From positions 744,001 to 808,000 of the forward strand of contig CAWFME010000004.1 in the NCBI GenBank assembly GCA_963816955.1: 64,000 bases of DNA, in the 5' to 3' direction. The DNA comes from DATFQI01 sp963816955 (lineage in GTDB: Bacteria > Actinomycetota > Thermoleophilia > Solirubrobacterales > Solirubrobacteraceae). Of this stretch, positions 52,174 through 60,434 are shown piece by piece. The notes beneath the pieces are model-generated. The model was not told where the DNA came from, did not search any database, and worked only from the letters and a program-made list of their open reading frames with translations. The position numbers and the translations under genes are program-made. Within the stretch, counting starts at the first letter, position 1; each line of letters opens with the position of its first letter.

Positions 52174-53682
52174 GTGTCTCCTCAGCTCCTCCTCGCCGCG
52201 GCCGGCGACATGCGGCGCTCCTACGAGGAGGTCGACTGGGCGGCCACGCCGCTCGGCCCGATGGGGTCGTGGAGCCCCACGCTGCGCAACGCCGTCGACC
52301 TGGCGCTGCAGACGCAGTTCCCGGTGACGCTGTTCTGGGGGCCGGAGCTGATCCTCGTCTACAACGCGGCGTACGTCTCGCTGATCGCCGACAAGCACCC
52401 GGCGGCGCTCGGCCGGCCCGCGCGCGAGGTGTTCCCCGAGGCGTGGGACTTGATCGGCCCGATGATGCGGTCCGTGCTCGACGGCGAGGGCGCGACTTGG
52501 GTCGAGGACGAGCTCCTGCCGCTCGTGCGCCGCGGCCGCCTCGAAGAGGCCTACTTCACGTTCTCCTACTCGCCCGTGCGCAGCCGCGACGGCGTGATCG
52601 AGGGCGTCATGGACATCGCCACGGAGACGACGCGGCAGGTGGTCGACCGCCGCCGCCTGCGCACGCTCAGCCGCCTACGCGAGCTGCTCGCCGCGCTCGA
52701 CGACGCGCACGCCGTGCTCGAGCGCGGCGTGGCCACGCTGCGCTCCGACGCCGCCGATTTCCCCGCCGTGGACCTGCGTCCCGCCGTGGCGCAGGACGGC
52801 CCGCTGCACGTCGCCGGCGGCGTCGCCCGGCTCGCTCTGGGCCCGGCGCGATCCGGGAGGGCCGTGCTCGAGGTGCGGCTCAGCCCGCACCTCGGGGAGG
52901 ATCCGGCGTACCTGGGGTTCCTGCGGCTCGTCGCGTCCTCGTTCGGCCAAGCGCTCGACCGGATCGACGCGCGCGAGGGCGAGCACAGCTTCTCCGAGGC
53001 GCTGCAGCGCAACCTGCTGACGCGGCCGCCGCAGCCGCCCGGGCTCGAGGTGGCCGTGCGCTACCGGCCGGCCACGCGGCTGGCGCAGGTCGGCGGCGAC
53101 TGGTACGACGCCTTCCGCGGGGCGGGCGGCGCGCTCACACTGGCCGTCGGCGACGTCGCGGGCCACGACCGCCACGCGGCGGCGGCGATGGCCCAGATCC
53201 GCAACCTCCTGCGCGGGGTCGCCTACGCCGAGCCCGGCTCCCCGGCGCGCAGCCTCGTCACGCTGGACCGCGCGATGGCCGGCCTCCGCGTGCAGGAGTT
53301 CGTCACCGCGGTGCTCGCGGAGCTCGACGGGCGCACCCTGCGCTGGTCCAACGCCGGCCACCCGCCGCCGGTGCTGCTCGGCCCCGACGGGCGCGCGCGG
53401 CTGCTGGAGACGGCGCCCGAGCCGCTGCTCGGCCTCGCCGCCGCCGGCCGCAGCGACCACAGGGTCGAGCTCGAGCCCGGCTCGACCCTCGTCTTCTACA
53501 CCGACGGGCTGGTGGAGCGCCGCGTGGAGCCGCTGGACCACGGCCTCGCCTGGCTGACCGGCGCGCTCGAGGGCCGGCACGAGCTGGGCGCGGAGGCGAT
53601 CTGCGACCACCTCCTCGCCCAGCTCGACACCACCAGCGAGGACGACATCGCCCTGCTCGTCGTGCGCCTCGGCGCCCCCTAG
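52174..53682 (+). CDS. SpoIIE/PP2C-type serine phosphatase with PAS-like sensor
   Basis: 502 residues. About 15-165 is a PAS-like module (WAATPLGPMGSWSPTLRNAVDLALQTQFPVTLFWGPELILVYNAAY). About 170-280 is an intermediate region. About 290-500 is the SpoIIE phosphatase: YRPATRLAQVGGDWYDAFR, LAVGDVAGHDRHAAAAMAQIRN, LRWSNAGHPPPVLL, VFYTDGLVERR and EDDIALLVVRL, with the metal-binding Asp residues. Dephosphorylates STAS antagonists in partner-switching cascades. GTG start at 52174. The stop TAG is followed in the same frame by a winged-helix remnant. Confidence 0.92.
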   Translation: MSPQLLLAAAGDMRRSYEEVDWAATPLGPMGSWSPTLRNAVDLALQTQFPVTLFWGPELILVYNAAYVSLIADKHPAALGRPAREVFPEAWDLIGPMMRSVLDGEGATWVEDELLPLVRRGRLEEAYFTFSYSPVRSRDGVIEGVMDIATETTRQVVDRRRLRTLSRLRELLAALDDAHAVLERGVATLRSDAADFPAVDLRPAVAQDGPLHVAGGVARLALGPARSGRAVLEVRLSPHLGEDPAYLGFLRLVASSFGQALDRIDAREGEHSFSEALQRNLLTRPPQPPGLEVAVRYRPATRLAQVGGDWYDAFRGAGGALTLAVGDVAGHDRHAAAAMAQIRNLLRGVAYAEPGSPARSLVTLDRAMAGLRVQEFVTAVLAELDGRTLRWSNAGHPPPVLLGPDGRARLLETAPEPLLGLAAAGRSDHRVELEPGSTLVFYTDGLVERRVEPLDHGLAWLTGALEGRHELGAEAICDHLLAQLDTTSEDDIALLVVRLGAP

Positions 53683-53868
53683 AGCCGCGCCTCCGAGGGC
53701 CGGCCCGTCACCCGCGAGGCGCTGCTGCGCGACGTCTGGGGCTACGAGTGGACGGGCGGCTCCAACGTCGTCGAGGTCGCCGTGTCGGGGCTGCGCCGCA
53801 AGCTCGGCGACCGGGCCGCCGCGCTCGAGACCGTGCGCGGCGTCGGCTACCGGCTGCGCGAGCTCTAA
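53683..53868 (+). pseudogene. OmpR/PhoB winged-helix remnant, in frame after SpoIIE stop
   Basis: 62 codons without a start: RPVTREALLRDVWGYEWTGG, NVVEVAVSGLRRKLGD and LETVRGVGYRLREL, ending in TAA. This is the unmistakable C-terminal half of an OmpR/PhoB-type trans_reg_C domain (recognition helix VVEVAVSGLRRKL and the wing). The receiver and first half are absent. It shares the reading frame of the SpoIIE gene, separated only by TAG. Most likely a deletion scar; read-through cannot be excluded. Confidence 0.8.
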
Positions 53869-53942
53869 AGAAACGCGCCGCGACGGCCAGGCCCGGCCGT
53901 CGCGGCGCGTGGGCCGCGGGTCGTCGCGGCGCGACCGCGGTG

Positions 53943-54494
53943 TTAAGCGGTCGTCGCGGCCTCGCGCTCGGCCTTGCGCTCGGCGGCCAGCTCCTTGGCC
54001 GTCTTGGAGACGCACTTGCCGAAGGCGTTGCGGCGCGTGCCGTAGTCCTCGCCGAACTGCTCCGCGTTCTCCTTCTTGGCGGCCTTGCAGGACTTGGCGG
54101 CGTTGATCTTGTCGTCCTCCTGGGCCGCGTCCTCCTTGTCGGCGGCGGCCTTCTTGGCCTTGGCCTTCTCGGAGACGCACTTGCCGAAGGCGTTCTTGGA
54201 GCCCGGGGTCTTCACGGCGCGGCACTCCTCGACGGCCTCGGACTTGGCCTGCTTGGCCTGGGCGTCGTCCTCGGCGGCGTCCTTCTTCGCGGTCTGCGAG
54301 ACGCACTTGCCGTAGGCGTTCTTCTTGGTGCCGAACATCGTGACGAAGTTCGCCTTCGCGGCTCCGTCGCGGAACTCCTTGCAGAACTTCGCGGCGTTCT
54401 TGAAGTCCGCAGGACTCGGGTCCGCGGCGGAGGCGGCGGTCGGGAAGATGGCAGCCGCGCACAGCGCGGCGGCGAGCATGAGGTTCCTCTTCAT
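53943..54494 (-). CDS. Secreted protein with three Cys-containing repeats
   Basis: 183 residues with a signal peptide (RNLMLAAALCAAAIFPTAASA). The mature protein has three units each ending in a near-identical block: KKNAYGKCVSQTAK, SKNAFGKCVSEKAK and RRNAFGKCVSKTAK, each preceded by a C(K/R)xxK/F Cys about 17-30 residues earlier. Between units are charged Lys/Ala/Glu/Asp helices. Six mature Cys could form one disulfide per unit. Not recognised as a named family; similar exported proteins occur in Solirubrobacterales. The long frame upstream of ATG 54494 is a shadow of the MBL-rhodanese gene. Confidence 0.8.
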   Translation of the reverse strand: MKRNLMLAAALCAAAIFPTAASAADPSPADFKNAAKFCKEFRDGAAKANFVTMFGTKKNAYGKCVSQTAKKDAAEDDAQAKQAKSEAVEECRAVKTPGSKNAFGKCVSEKAKAKKAAADKEDAAQEDDKINAAKSCKAAKKENAEQFGEDYGTRRNAFGKCVSKTAKELAAERKAEREAATTA

Positions 54495-54557
54495 GCCGGG
54501 TGAGACCCCTTGCGCAGAGCGAGGTTGGCCACTTGCACGGGGTGAGACGCTTCGCGC

Positions 54558-55928
54558 GTGATCTTCCGCCAGCTCACCCACGACGATCTCGGCTGCGCCA
54601 GCTACCTGATCGGCGACGAGGACGCCGGCGTCGCGGCCGTCGTCGACCCGCGCCTGGACATCGACGAGTACCTGCGCCTGGCCCGCTACCTGGGCGTGCG
54701 GATCGAGCACGTGCTGGAGACCCACAACCACGCGGACCACGTCTCGGGCCACGGGCGGCTCGTCTCGGCCACGGGCGCGCGCATCCACATCCACCGCGAC
54801 GCTGAGCCCGCCTACGACCACGAGCCGTTCGACGACGGCTGGGAGCTCGAGCTGGGCGCGCTGCTCGTGCGCGCGCTGCACACCCCGGGCCACCGCCCCG
54901 AGCACACGGCGTTCGCGCTCATCGACACCGAGCGTGGCGAGGAGCCGTGGGCCGTGCTGTCCGGCGACAGCCTGTTCGTCGGGGACATCGCCAGGCCCGA
55001 CCTGGCCGTCGACAAGGAGGAGGGCGCGCGCGATATCCACCGCTCCCTGCACGCCAAGCTGCTCTCGCTGCCCGACACGGCCGAGCTGTGGCCCGGCCAC
55101 CTCGGCGGCTCGCTCTGCGGCGGGCCCGGGATGAGCCTGAAGGTCTCCTCGACGATCGGCTTCGAGCGCGCCCACCAGGCGCTGCTGGGGATCGAGGACG
55201 AGGACGAGTTCGTGCGCGAGACGACGGCCGGGCTGGGGCCGCAGCCACCGAACTTCCGCAACATCGTCGCGCTCAACCGCGGCCCGCTCGTGCTGGAGGT
55301 CCCCGACGCGCATCCGCTGACGCCGCGCCAGGTCGAGCAGGCGGGCGGGCTCGTGGTCGACGTGCGCACCGAGCTCCAGTTCGACGAGGCCCACATCCCG
55401 GGCGCCGTCTCGATCACGGCGCGGCGCGCCGGCTTCGGGTCCAAGCTGGCGTGGCTGGCGCAGCCGCGGGAGCCGATCGTGCTCGTCGGCCGCGACGACG
55501 CCGACGCGCTCGACGCCGCGGTGCTGGCCGCGGCGGTCGGCCTGCGCGAGATCGCCGGCTACCTGGCCGGCGGAATGACGTCCTGGCGTGAGGAGCGGCG
55601 GCCCGTCGCCTCCGTCGCGCGCATGACCGTGCCCGAGCTGCACGAGCGCTGGGAGGACGGCGACCGTCCGCAGGTGCTCGACGTGCGCGAGCGCGCCGAG
55701 TGGGAGGCCGGCCACATCCCCGGGTCGGTGTTCATGCCCTACCACGACATCCGCGACGTGCCCGACGGGATCGACCCGCGGCGGCCCGTCGCGGTCGTCT
55801 GCGGCTCCGGCCAGCGCTCGGCCGTCGCCGCGAGCCTGCTCCTGCGCCACGGCGCCGAGGACGTGATCCACGTCGTCGACGGCGGCGTGCCGCGGTGGGA
55901 GCGCAGCGGCTGGCCGGTCGAGCGCTGA
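54558..55928 (+). CDS. MBL-fold persulfide-dioxygenase-like protein with two rhodanese domains
   Basis: 456 residues. About 1-235 is a glyoxalase-II/ETHE1-like MBL domain: HVLETHNHADHVSGHGRLVSATGARIHIH, LHTPGHRPEHTAFALID, LSGDSLFVGDIARPDL, LWPGHLGGSLCGG. Two rhodanese modules follow. The first (VVDVRTELQFDEAHIPGAVSI) lacks its active Cys (VLVGRDDAD). The second (VLDVRERAEWEAGHIPGSVFMPYHDI) keeps it in VVCGSGQRSA. Likely role: sulfane sulfur or persulfide detoxification in the cytosol. GTG start. Followed by palindromic repeat copy B. Confidence 0.9.
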   Translation: MIFRQLTHDDLGCASYLIGDEDAGVAAVVDPRLDIDEYLRLARYLGVRIEHVLETHNHADHVSGHGRLVSATGARIHIHRDAEPAYDHEPFDDGWELELGALLVRALHTPGHRPEHTAFALIDTERGEEPWAVLSGDSLFVGDIARPDLAVDKEEGARDIHRSLHAKLLSLPDTAELWPGHLGGSLCGGPGMSLKVSSTIGFERAHQALLGIEDEDEFVRETTAGLGPQPPNFRNIVALNRGPLVLEVPDAHPLTPRQVEQAGGLVVDVRTELQFDEAHIPGAVSITARRAGFGSKLAWLAQPREPIVLVGRDDADALDAAVLAAAVGLREIAGYLAGGMTSWREERRPVASVARMTVPELHERWEDGDRPQVLDVRERAEWEAGHIPGSVFMPYHDIRDVPDGIDPRRPVAVVCGSGQRSAVAASLLLRHGAEDVIHVVDGGVPRWERSGWPVER

Positions 55929-55938
55929 CGTCCGCGCG

Positions 55939-55985
55939 CGAGCGGTGGACAACTCGGGCTGAGGCCGAGTCATCCACCGCTCGCG
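55939..55985. repeat. Palindromic repeat copy B
   Basis: GCGAGCGGTGGA pairs with TCCACCGCTCGC (12 bp); the inner part CTCGG/CCGAG flanks GCTGAGG. Same outer arms and order of elements as copy A at 51314, with small changes in the inner loop. Lies 11 bp after the MBL-rhodanese stop. Confidence 0.8.
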
Positions 55986-56056
55986 TGCGGCCCGTTCGAG
56001 CGCCCGTGCCGCCACCGCGGGCCAAGGCGCCAGCCTGCGCGTCACCCTTACGGGCC

Positions 56057-56587
56057 ATGATCCGCCTCGCCCACACCGCCGACCTCGCGCCCGCGCTGCT
56101 CGCCGAGGCGCACGCGATGCTCGTGGAGGTCTTCGAGGGCGGCTTCGAGGACCACGATTGGGAGCACGCGCTCGGCGGCATCCACGCGCTCGCCCTCTCC
56201 GGCGACGGCGAGCTCGTCGGCCACGCCTCGGTGGTCCAACGGCGCCTGCTGCACGACGGGCGGGCGCTTCGTACCGGCTACGTCGAGGCCGTCGGGGTGC
56301 GCCGCGAGGCCCGCCGGCACGGGCACGCGAGCGCGCTGATGGACGCGCTCGAGCGCGTCATCCGCGGCGCCTACGAGCTCGGCGCGCTCGGCGCCAGCGA
56401 CATGGCGATCCCGTTCTACAGCGGGCGCGGCTGGCTGCCCTGGCAGGGCGAGACGTACGCGCTGACCCCGGACGGCCTGCAACGCACGCCCGAGGACGAC
56501 GACTCGCTGTACGTGCTCGGGCTCTCGGCGCCGCTGGACCGCGCGGGCCGGATCGCGTGCGACTGGCGCGACGGCGCCGTCTGGTAG
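56057..56587 (+). CDS. AAC(2')-like aminoglycoside N-acetyltransferase (GNAT)
   Basis: 176 residues whose order of motifs follows the AAC(2')-I family: LAHTADLAPALLAEAHAMLVEVFEGGFEDHDWEHALGGIHAL, HASVVQRRLLHDGRALRTGYVEAVGVRREARRHGHASALMDALE, VIRGAYELGALGASDMAIPFYSGRGWLPWQG, RTPEDDDSLYVL and a final CDWRDGAVW. The acetyl-CoA loop is RREARRHGHAS. Mycobacterial AAC(2')-Ic has the same DWEHTLGGMHA and RGWLPW landmarks. It would acetylate the 2'-amino group of aminoglycosides, though the native substrate in such bacteria may be a housekeeping amine. ATG at 56057. Confidence 0.85.
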   Translation: MIRLAHTADLAPALLAEAHAMLVEVFEGGFEDHDWEHALGGIHALALSGDGELVGHASVVQRRLLHDGRALRTGYVEAVGVRREARRHGHASALMDALERVIRGAYELGALGASDMAIPFYSGRGWLPWQGETYALTPDGLQRTPEDDDSLYVLGLSAPLDRAGRIACDWRDGAVW

Positions 56588-56731
56588 CTCCTAGCCTTGC
56601 TTCAGAAGCTATGAGCATCGGCGCACCCACGAGGTGAGGGTCTGCGTCGCTCCGCGCGCTGCACGGAACGCAGGCGCGCGGTCGAAGCCGTCTGCGTGCT
56701 GCTGATCGGGCAGCGCCCGGGCCGCGCGCTG

Positions 56732-56753
56732 AGGCGCCCCCGGACCGGGGCGC
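56732..56753. terminator. Intergenic hairpin before the sulfite-oxidase-fold gene
   Basis: GGCGCCCC, loop CGGACC, GGGGCGCC: 8-bp stem. May end transcription from the acetyltransferase gene or lie in the leader of the next gene, whose ATG is 22 bp away. Confidence 0.4.
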
Positions 56754-56774
56754 CGGGTGGCGTATCGTCGTCCC

Positions 56775-57377
56775 ATGCCCCCGATCTCCCGCGGCTTCTT
56801 CGGCCGCCGCGCCGACGTCGACCCCGCCCGGCTGCCGCCCGGGCAGTACCTCACCCGCGACTTCCCGGTGCTCTCCGCCGGGCCGACCCCGAGGGTCGAG
56901 CTGGACCGCTGGACGTTCACGATCGAGGGCGAGGTGGACGAGCCGCGCACGTGGACGTGGGACGAGCTGCTGGCCCTGCCGGCCGAGGAGGTCACGGTCG
57001 ACCTGCACTGCGTGACCAAGTGGACCAAGCTCGACACGACCTGGAAGGGCGTCTCGCTCGACACCCTGCTCGACGGCGTCGACACCGAGGCCCTCAACGT
57101 GAGCGCGTTCTGCGACGGCGGCTACACCACCAACCTGCCGCTCGAGGACGTCATGGACGGCAAGGCGTGGGTCGCCTACTCCTACGACGGCGAGCCGCTG
57201 GAGCCCGCCCACGGCGGTCCGGCCCGGCTGCTCGTCCCGCACCTGTACTTCTGGAAGAGCGCCAAGTGGGTGCGCGGGCTGAAGCTGACGGTCGAGGACG
57301 AGCCCGGATTCTGGGAGCAGGGCGGCTACCACAACTACGGCGATCCCTGGCGTGAGCAGCGGTACTGGGGCGACTAG
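56775..57377 (+). CDS. Molybdopterin-dependent sulfite-oxidase-fold oxidoreductase (YedY/YuiH-like)
   Basis: 200 residues: LPPGQYLTRDFPVLSAGPTPRVELDRWTFTIEGEVDEPRTWTWDELLALPAEEVTVDLHCVTKWTKLDTTWKGVSLDTLL. The Mo-ligand Cys is in HCVTKW. Further family segments are FCDGGYTTNLPLEDVMD, AYSYDGEPLEPAHGGPARLLVPHLYFWKSAKWVRGL and GYHNYGDPWREQRY. No signal peptide, so it is a cytosolic single-domain member. ATG 56775 fits the family start. Its 3' end overlaps the receiver-flavoprotein gene by 26 bp, hinting at a joint redox function. Confidence 0.9.
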   Translation: MPPISRGFFGRRADVDPARLPPGQYLTRDFPVLSAGPTPRVELDRWTFTIEGEVDEPRTWTWDELLALPAEEVTVDLHCVTKWTKLDTTWKGVSLDTLLDGVDTEALNVSAFCDGGYTTNLPLEDVMDGKAWVAYSYDGEPLEPAHGGPARLLVPHLYFWKSAKWVRGLKLTVEDEPGFWEQGGYHNYGDPWREQRYWGD

Positions 57378-59052
57378 GTCCGGGTCGACCGAGACCGACT
57401 CGCCGCGCGAGCGTCGCCCCGCGATCGTCGCGGTCGACGACGAGCCGGCCGTGCTCGCCGCGGTCGCGCGCGACCTGCGCCGCGGCTTCGGCGAGCGCTA
57501 CCGGATCCTGCGCGCGGGCTCGGGCGCCGACGCGCTGGAGCTGCTGCGCGAGGTCCGCCGCCGCGGCGACCAGGTCGCGCTGCTGATCGCCGACCAGCGG
57601 ATGCCCGGCATGGAGGGCACGGAGTACCTCGTGCAGGCGCGCACCCTGGTGCCCGACGCCAAGCGCGTGCTGCTGACGGCCTACGCCGACACCGAGGCGG
57701 CGATCGCCGCGATCAACGAGGTCGCGCTCGACTACTACCTGCTCAAGCCGTGGGACCCGCCCGAGGAGCAGCTCTTCCCGGTCGTCGAGGACCTCCTGAC
57801 GACGTGGGAGGCGGGCGCGGCGCTGGAGGCCGGCGGCGTGCGGATCATCGGCCACCGCTTCTCCAAGGACTCGCACGACCTGCGCGACTTCCTCGCCCGC
57901 AACCGCGTCCCCGCTCGCTGGCTCGACGTCGAGCGCGACGGCGAGGCGCGCGAGCTGCTGGCCGTCGCCGGCGTTGCGGCCGACCGGCTCCCGGTCGCGC
58001 TGATGGAGGACGGCGAGGTGCTCGAGCGCCCCACCGTGCTCGAGCTGGCCGAGCGGCTCGGGGTCGCCGGGCGCCCGGCCTCCGATCACTACGACCTCGT
58101 GATCGTCGGCGGCGGGCCGGCCGGGCTGGCCGCCGCCGTCTACGGCGCCTCGGAGGGCCTACGGACCGTCATGGTCGAGCGCGAGGCGCCCGGCGGCCAG
58201 GCCGGCCAGTCGAGCCGGATCGAGAACTACCTGGGCTTCCCGGCGGGCCTCAGCGGCTCCGACCTCGCGCGCCGCGGCACCGACCAGGCGCGCCGCCTCG
58301 GCGCCGAGCTGCTCACGGTGCAGGACGCGGTGGGGCTGCGCGCCGAGGGCGCCGGGCGGATCGTCGAGCTCAGCGGCGGCGGCGCGCTGAGCGCCAACTG
58401 CGTGCTCGTGGCCTCCGGCGTCTCCTACCGCCAGCTCGACGCGCCCGGCTTTGCGGAGCTGACCGGGGCGGGCATCTACTACGGCGCCGCGATGACGGAG
58501 GCCCGCTCCTGCAAGGACCAGCACGTCGTCGTGATCGGCGGCGCCAACTCCGCCGGCCAGGCCGCCGTGCACTTCAGCGCGTTCGCCGGCCGGGTGACGA
58601 TGCTCGTCCGCGGCGGCGCGCTGGAGACCGCGATGTCGCACTACCTGATCGAGCAGATCGCGGCGCTGGACAACGTCGAGGTGCGCACCCGCAGCGCCGC
58701 GGTCGCCGCCGACGGCGAGGGCGGGCGGCTGCGGGCCTTGACCGTGCGCGGGCCCGAGGGGGAGGAGCGGCTGCCCGCCGACGCGTGCTTCGTGTTCATC
58801 GGGGCGCTGCCGCGCACGGACTGGCTCGAGGGCGTCGTCAAGCGCGACGAGCGCGGGTTCATCCTCGCCGGGCCCGACGTGGCCGGTGACGGCTGGCCGC
58901 TCGCGCGCGACCCCTACCTGCTCGAGACCTCCGTGCCCGGCGTGTTCGTCGCCGGCGACGTGCGCGCCCGCTCGATCAAGCGCGTGGCGAGCGCCGTGGG
59001 GGAGGGCTCGATGGCGATCACGCTCGTCCACCAGTACCTCGTCGACGCATGA
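57352..59052 (+). CDS. Response-regulator receiver fused to thioredoxin-reductase-like flavoprotein
   Basis: 566 residues. About 22-150 is a receiver: IVAVDDEPAVLAAVARDL, phospho-Asp in LLIADQRMPGMEG, LLTAYAD, LLKPWDPPE. About 155-235 is a glutaredoxin-like spacer (SKDSHDLRDFLARNRVPARWLDVERD). About 245-566 is a TrxR-type flavoprotein: LVIVGGGPAGLAAAVYGASEGLRTVMVE, GGQAGQSSRIENYLGFPAGLSG, VVVIGGANSAGQAAVHFSAFAGRVTMLVRG and VFVAGDVRARSIKRVASAVGEGSMA. The CxxC of true TrxR is replaced by EARSCKDQ, so it cannot reduce thioredoxin in the normal way. GTG start. ATGA overlap with the kinase gene. Confidence 0.9.
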   Translation: MSSGTGATRSGSTETDSPRERRPAIVAVDDEPAVLAAVARDLRRGFGERYRILRAGSGADALELLREVRRRGDQVALLIADQRMPGMEGTEYLVQARTLVPDAKRVLLTAYADTEAAIAAINEVALDYYLLKPWDPPEEQLFPVVEDLLTTWEAGAALEAGGVRIIGHRFSKDSHDLRDFLARNRVPARWLDVERDGEARELLAVAGVAADRLPVALMEDGEVLERPTVLELAERLGVAGRPASDHYDLVIVGGGPAGLAAAVYGASEGLRTVMVEREAPGGQAGQSSRIENYLGFPAGLSGSDLARRGTDQARRLGAELLTVQDAVGLRAEGAGRIVELSGGGALSANCVLVASGVSYRQLDAPGFAELTGAGIYYGAAMTEARSCKDQHVVVIGGANSAGQAAVHFSAFAGRVTMLVRGGALETAMSHYLIEQIAALDNVEVRTRSAAVAADGEGGRLRALTVRGPEGEERLPADACFVFIGALPRTDWLEGVVKRDERGFILAGPDVAGDGWPLARDPYLLETSVPGVFVAGDVRARSIKRVASAVGEGSMAITLVHQYLVDA

Positions 59053-60434
59053 TCGCCGCCGCCGACCTGCGCCGGATCGACCTCTTCGACGACCTGAACG
59101 ACGAGGCGCTGGAGACGTGGGCGGCGGTCTGCTCCGAGCGCACGGTCGGCGCCGACGAGCTCGTCGCCGACCAGGGCGACGACCCCCGCGGGGTGATGCT
59201 GCTGTTCGAGGGCGTGCTGCGCGCCGAGGTGGTCGAGGGCGACCGCTTCGAGCCCGTCGGCCGCCAGGTCGCGCCGACCTGGATCCACGCGATCGCGGTG
59301 CTGACGGGCGGCTCGCTCGGCGTCCGCATGACCTCCGAGACGCCGTGCCGGATCGGCGTGATCGAGCGCGAGGACTTCCGCCGGCTCGCCTTTGCGCACC
59401 CGGCCGTGCACGACCGCGTGATGCGCCAGGTCGCGCCGGTCATGACCCGGATCACGGCGGTCGAGCAGAACCGCGAGCGGCTCGCCTCGCTCGGCACGAT
59501 GGCCGCCGGGCTCGCGCACGAGCTCAACAACCCGGCGGCGGCCGCGCGCCGCGCGGCCATGCAGCTGGCCGAGGCCGTCGACGTCGTGGTCGGCACGATC
59601 GCGCGCTTCGTCGAGGCCGGGATCGAGCGCGATGCGGCCGAGGGCCTGGTCGCGCTCCAAGCCGAGGCGCTGCGCGGCGCGGAGGGCCGCTCGCCGCTGG
59701 ACGCGCTCGACGCGGCCGACGCCGAGGACGACCTGCGCGAGGCGCTCGAGGGGCTCGGGATCGGCGAGGCCTGGCGGGTGGCGGAGCCGCTCGCGGCCGC
59801 CGGGGTCGACGCGGGCTGGCTGGAGCGCACGCACGCACTCGCCGGGCCGGCCACGGACGCGGCCGTCGCGTGGGTGGCGGCGACGCTCAACGCGCGCACG
59901 CTGGCCGCCGACGTGCAGGAGTCGACGGCGCGGATGTCGGCGCTCGTCGGCGCCGTCAAGACCTACGCCTACATGGACCGCGGCGGCACCGTCGAGGTCG
60001 ATCTGCACGAGGGGCTCGAGACCACGCTCGCCGTGCTCGGCCACAAGCTCAAGCACACCCAGATCGAGGTCGTGCGCGACTACGACCGCGAGCTCGGCAG
60101 GCACACGGTGCACGGCTCCGAGCTCAACCAGGTCTGGACGAACCTGCTCGACAACGCGATCGACGCGCTCGAGGGGCGGCCCGGCACGATCACGATCCGC
60201 ACGGCGCGCGAGGGCGGCGCCGCGCTCGTGCAGATCGGCGACGACGGTCCGGGCATCCCGCCCGAGGCGCGCGAGCGCATCTTCGACTCCTTCTACACGA
60301 CCAAGGACGTCGGCCACGGGACCGGGCTCGGGCTGGCGACCGCGCGGCGGATCGTCGTCGACCGCCACGGCGGGGCGCTCACCGTCGAGTCGGAGCCCGG
60401 CCGGACCGTGTTCTCTGTGAGAATCCCGGGCTGA
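59049..60434 (+). CDS. Sensor histidine kinase with cyclic-nucleotide-binding-type N-terminal domain
   Basis: 461 residues. About 8-140 is a cNMP-binding (CRP-like) sensor: LRRIDLFDDLNDEALETWAAVC, VMLLFEGVLRAEVVEGDRFEPVGRQVAP and CRIGVIEREDFRRLAFAHPAV. The kinase core follows: phospho-His in SLGTMAAGLAHELNNPAAAARRA, N box ELNQVWTNLLDNAIDAL, G1 IGDDGPGIP, F box IFDSFYTTKDVGHGTGLGLATARRI. No membrane helix, so cytosolic. Coupled by ATGA to the receiver-flavoprotein gene, its obvious phosphotransfer partner. Confidence 0.92.
   Translation: MIAAADLRRIDLFDDLNDEALETWAAVCSERTVGADELVADQGDDPRGVMLLFEGVLRAEVVEGDRFEPVGRQVAPTWIHAIAVLTGGSLGVRMTSETPCRIGVIEREDFRRLAFAHPAVHDRVMRQVAPVMTRITAVEQNRERLASLGTMAAGLAHELNNPAAAARRAAMQLAEAVDVVVGTIARFVEAGIERDAAEGLVALQAEALRGAEGRSPLDALDAADAEDDLREALEGLGIGEAWRVAEPLAAAGVDAGWLERTHALAGPATDAAVAWVAATLNARTLAADVQESTARMSALVGAVKTYAYMDRGGTVEVDLHEGLETTLAVLGHKLKHTQIEVVRDYDRELGRHTVHGSELNQVWTNLLDNAIDALEGRPGTITIRTAREGGAALVQIGDDGPGIPPEARERIFDSFYTTKDVGHGTGLGLATARRIVVDRHGGALTVESEPGRTVFSVRIPG

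Noticed and set aside
54494..56045. Minus-strand continuation of the triple-repeat protein to a 700-residue frame
   Set aside because: The protein has a proper signal peptide at ATG 54494; everything upstream is the complement of the MBL-rhodanese gene.
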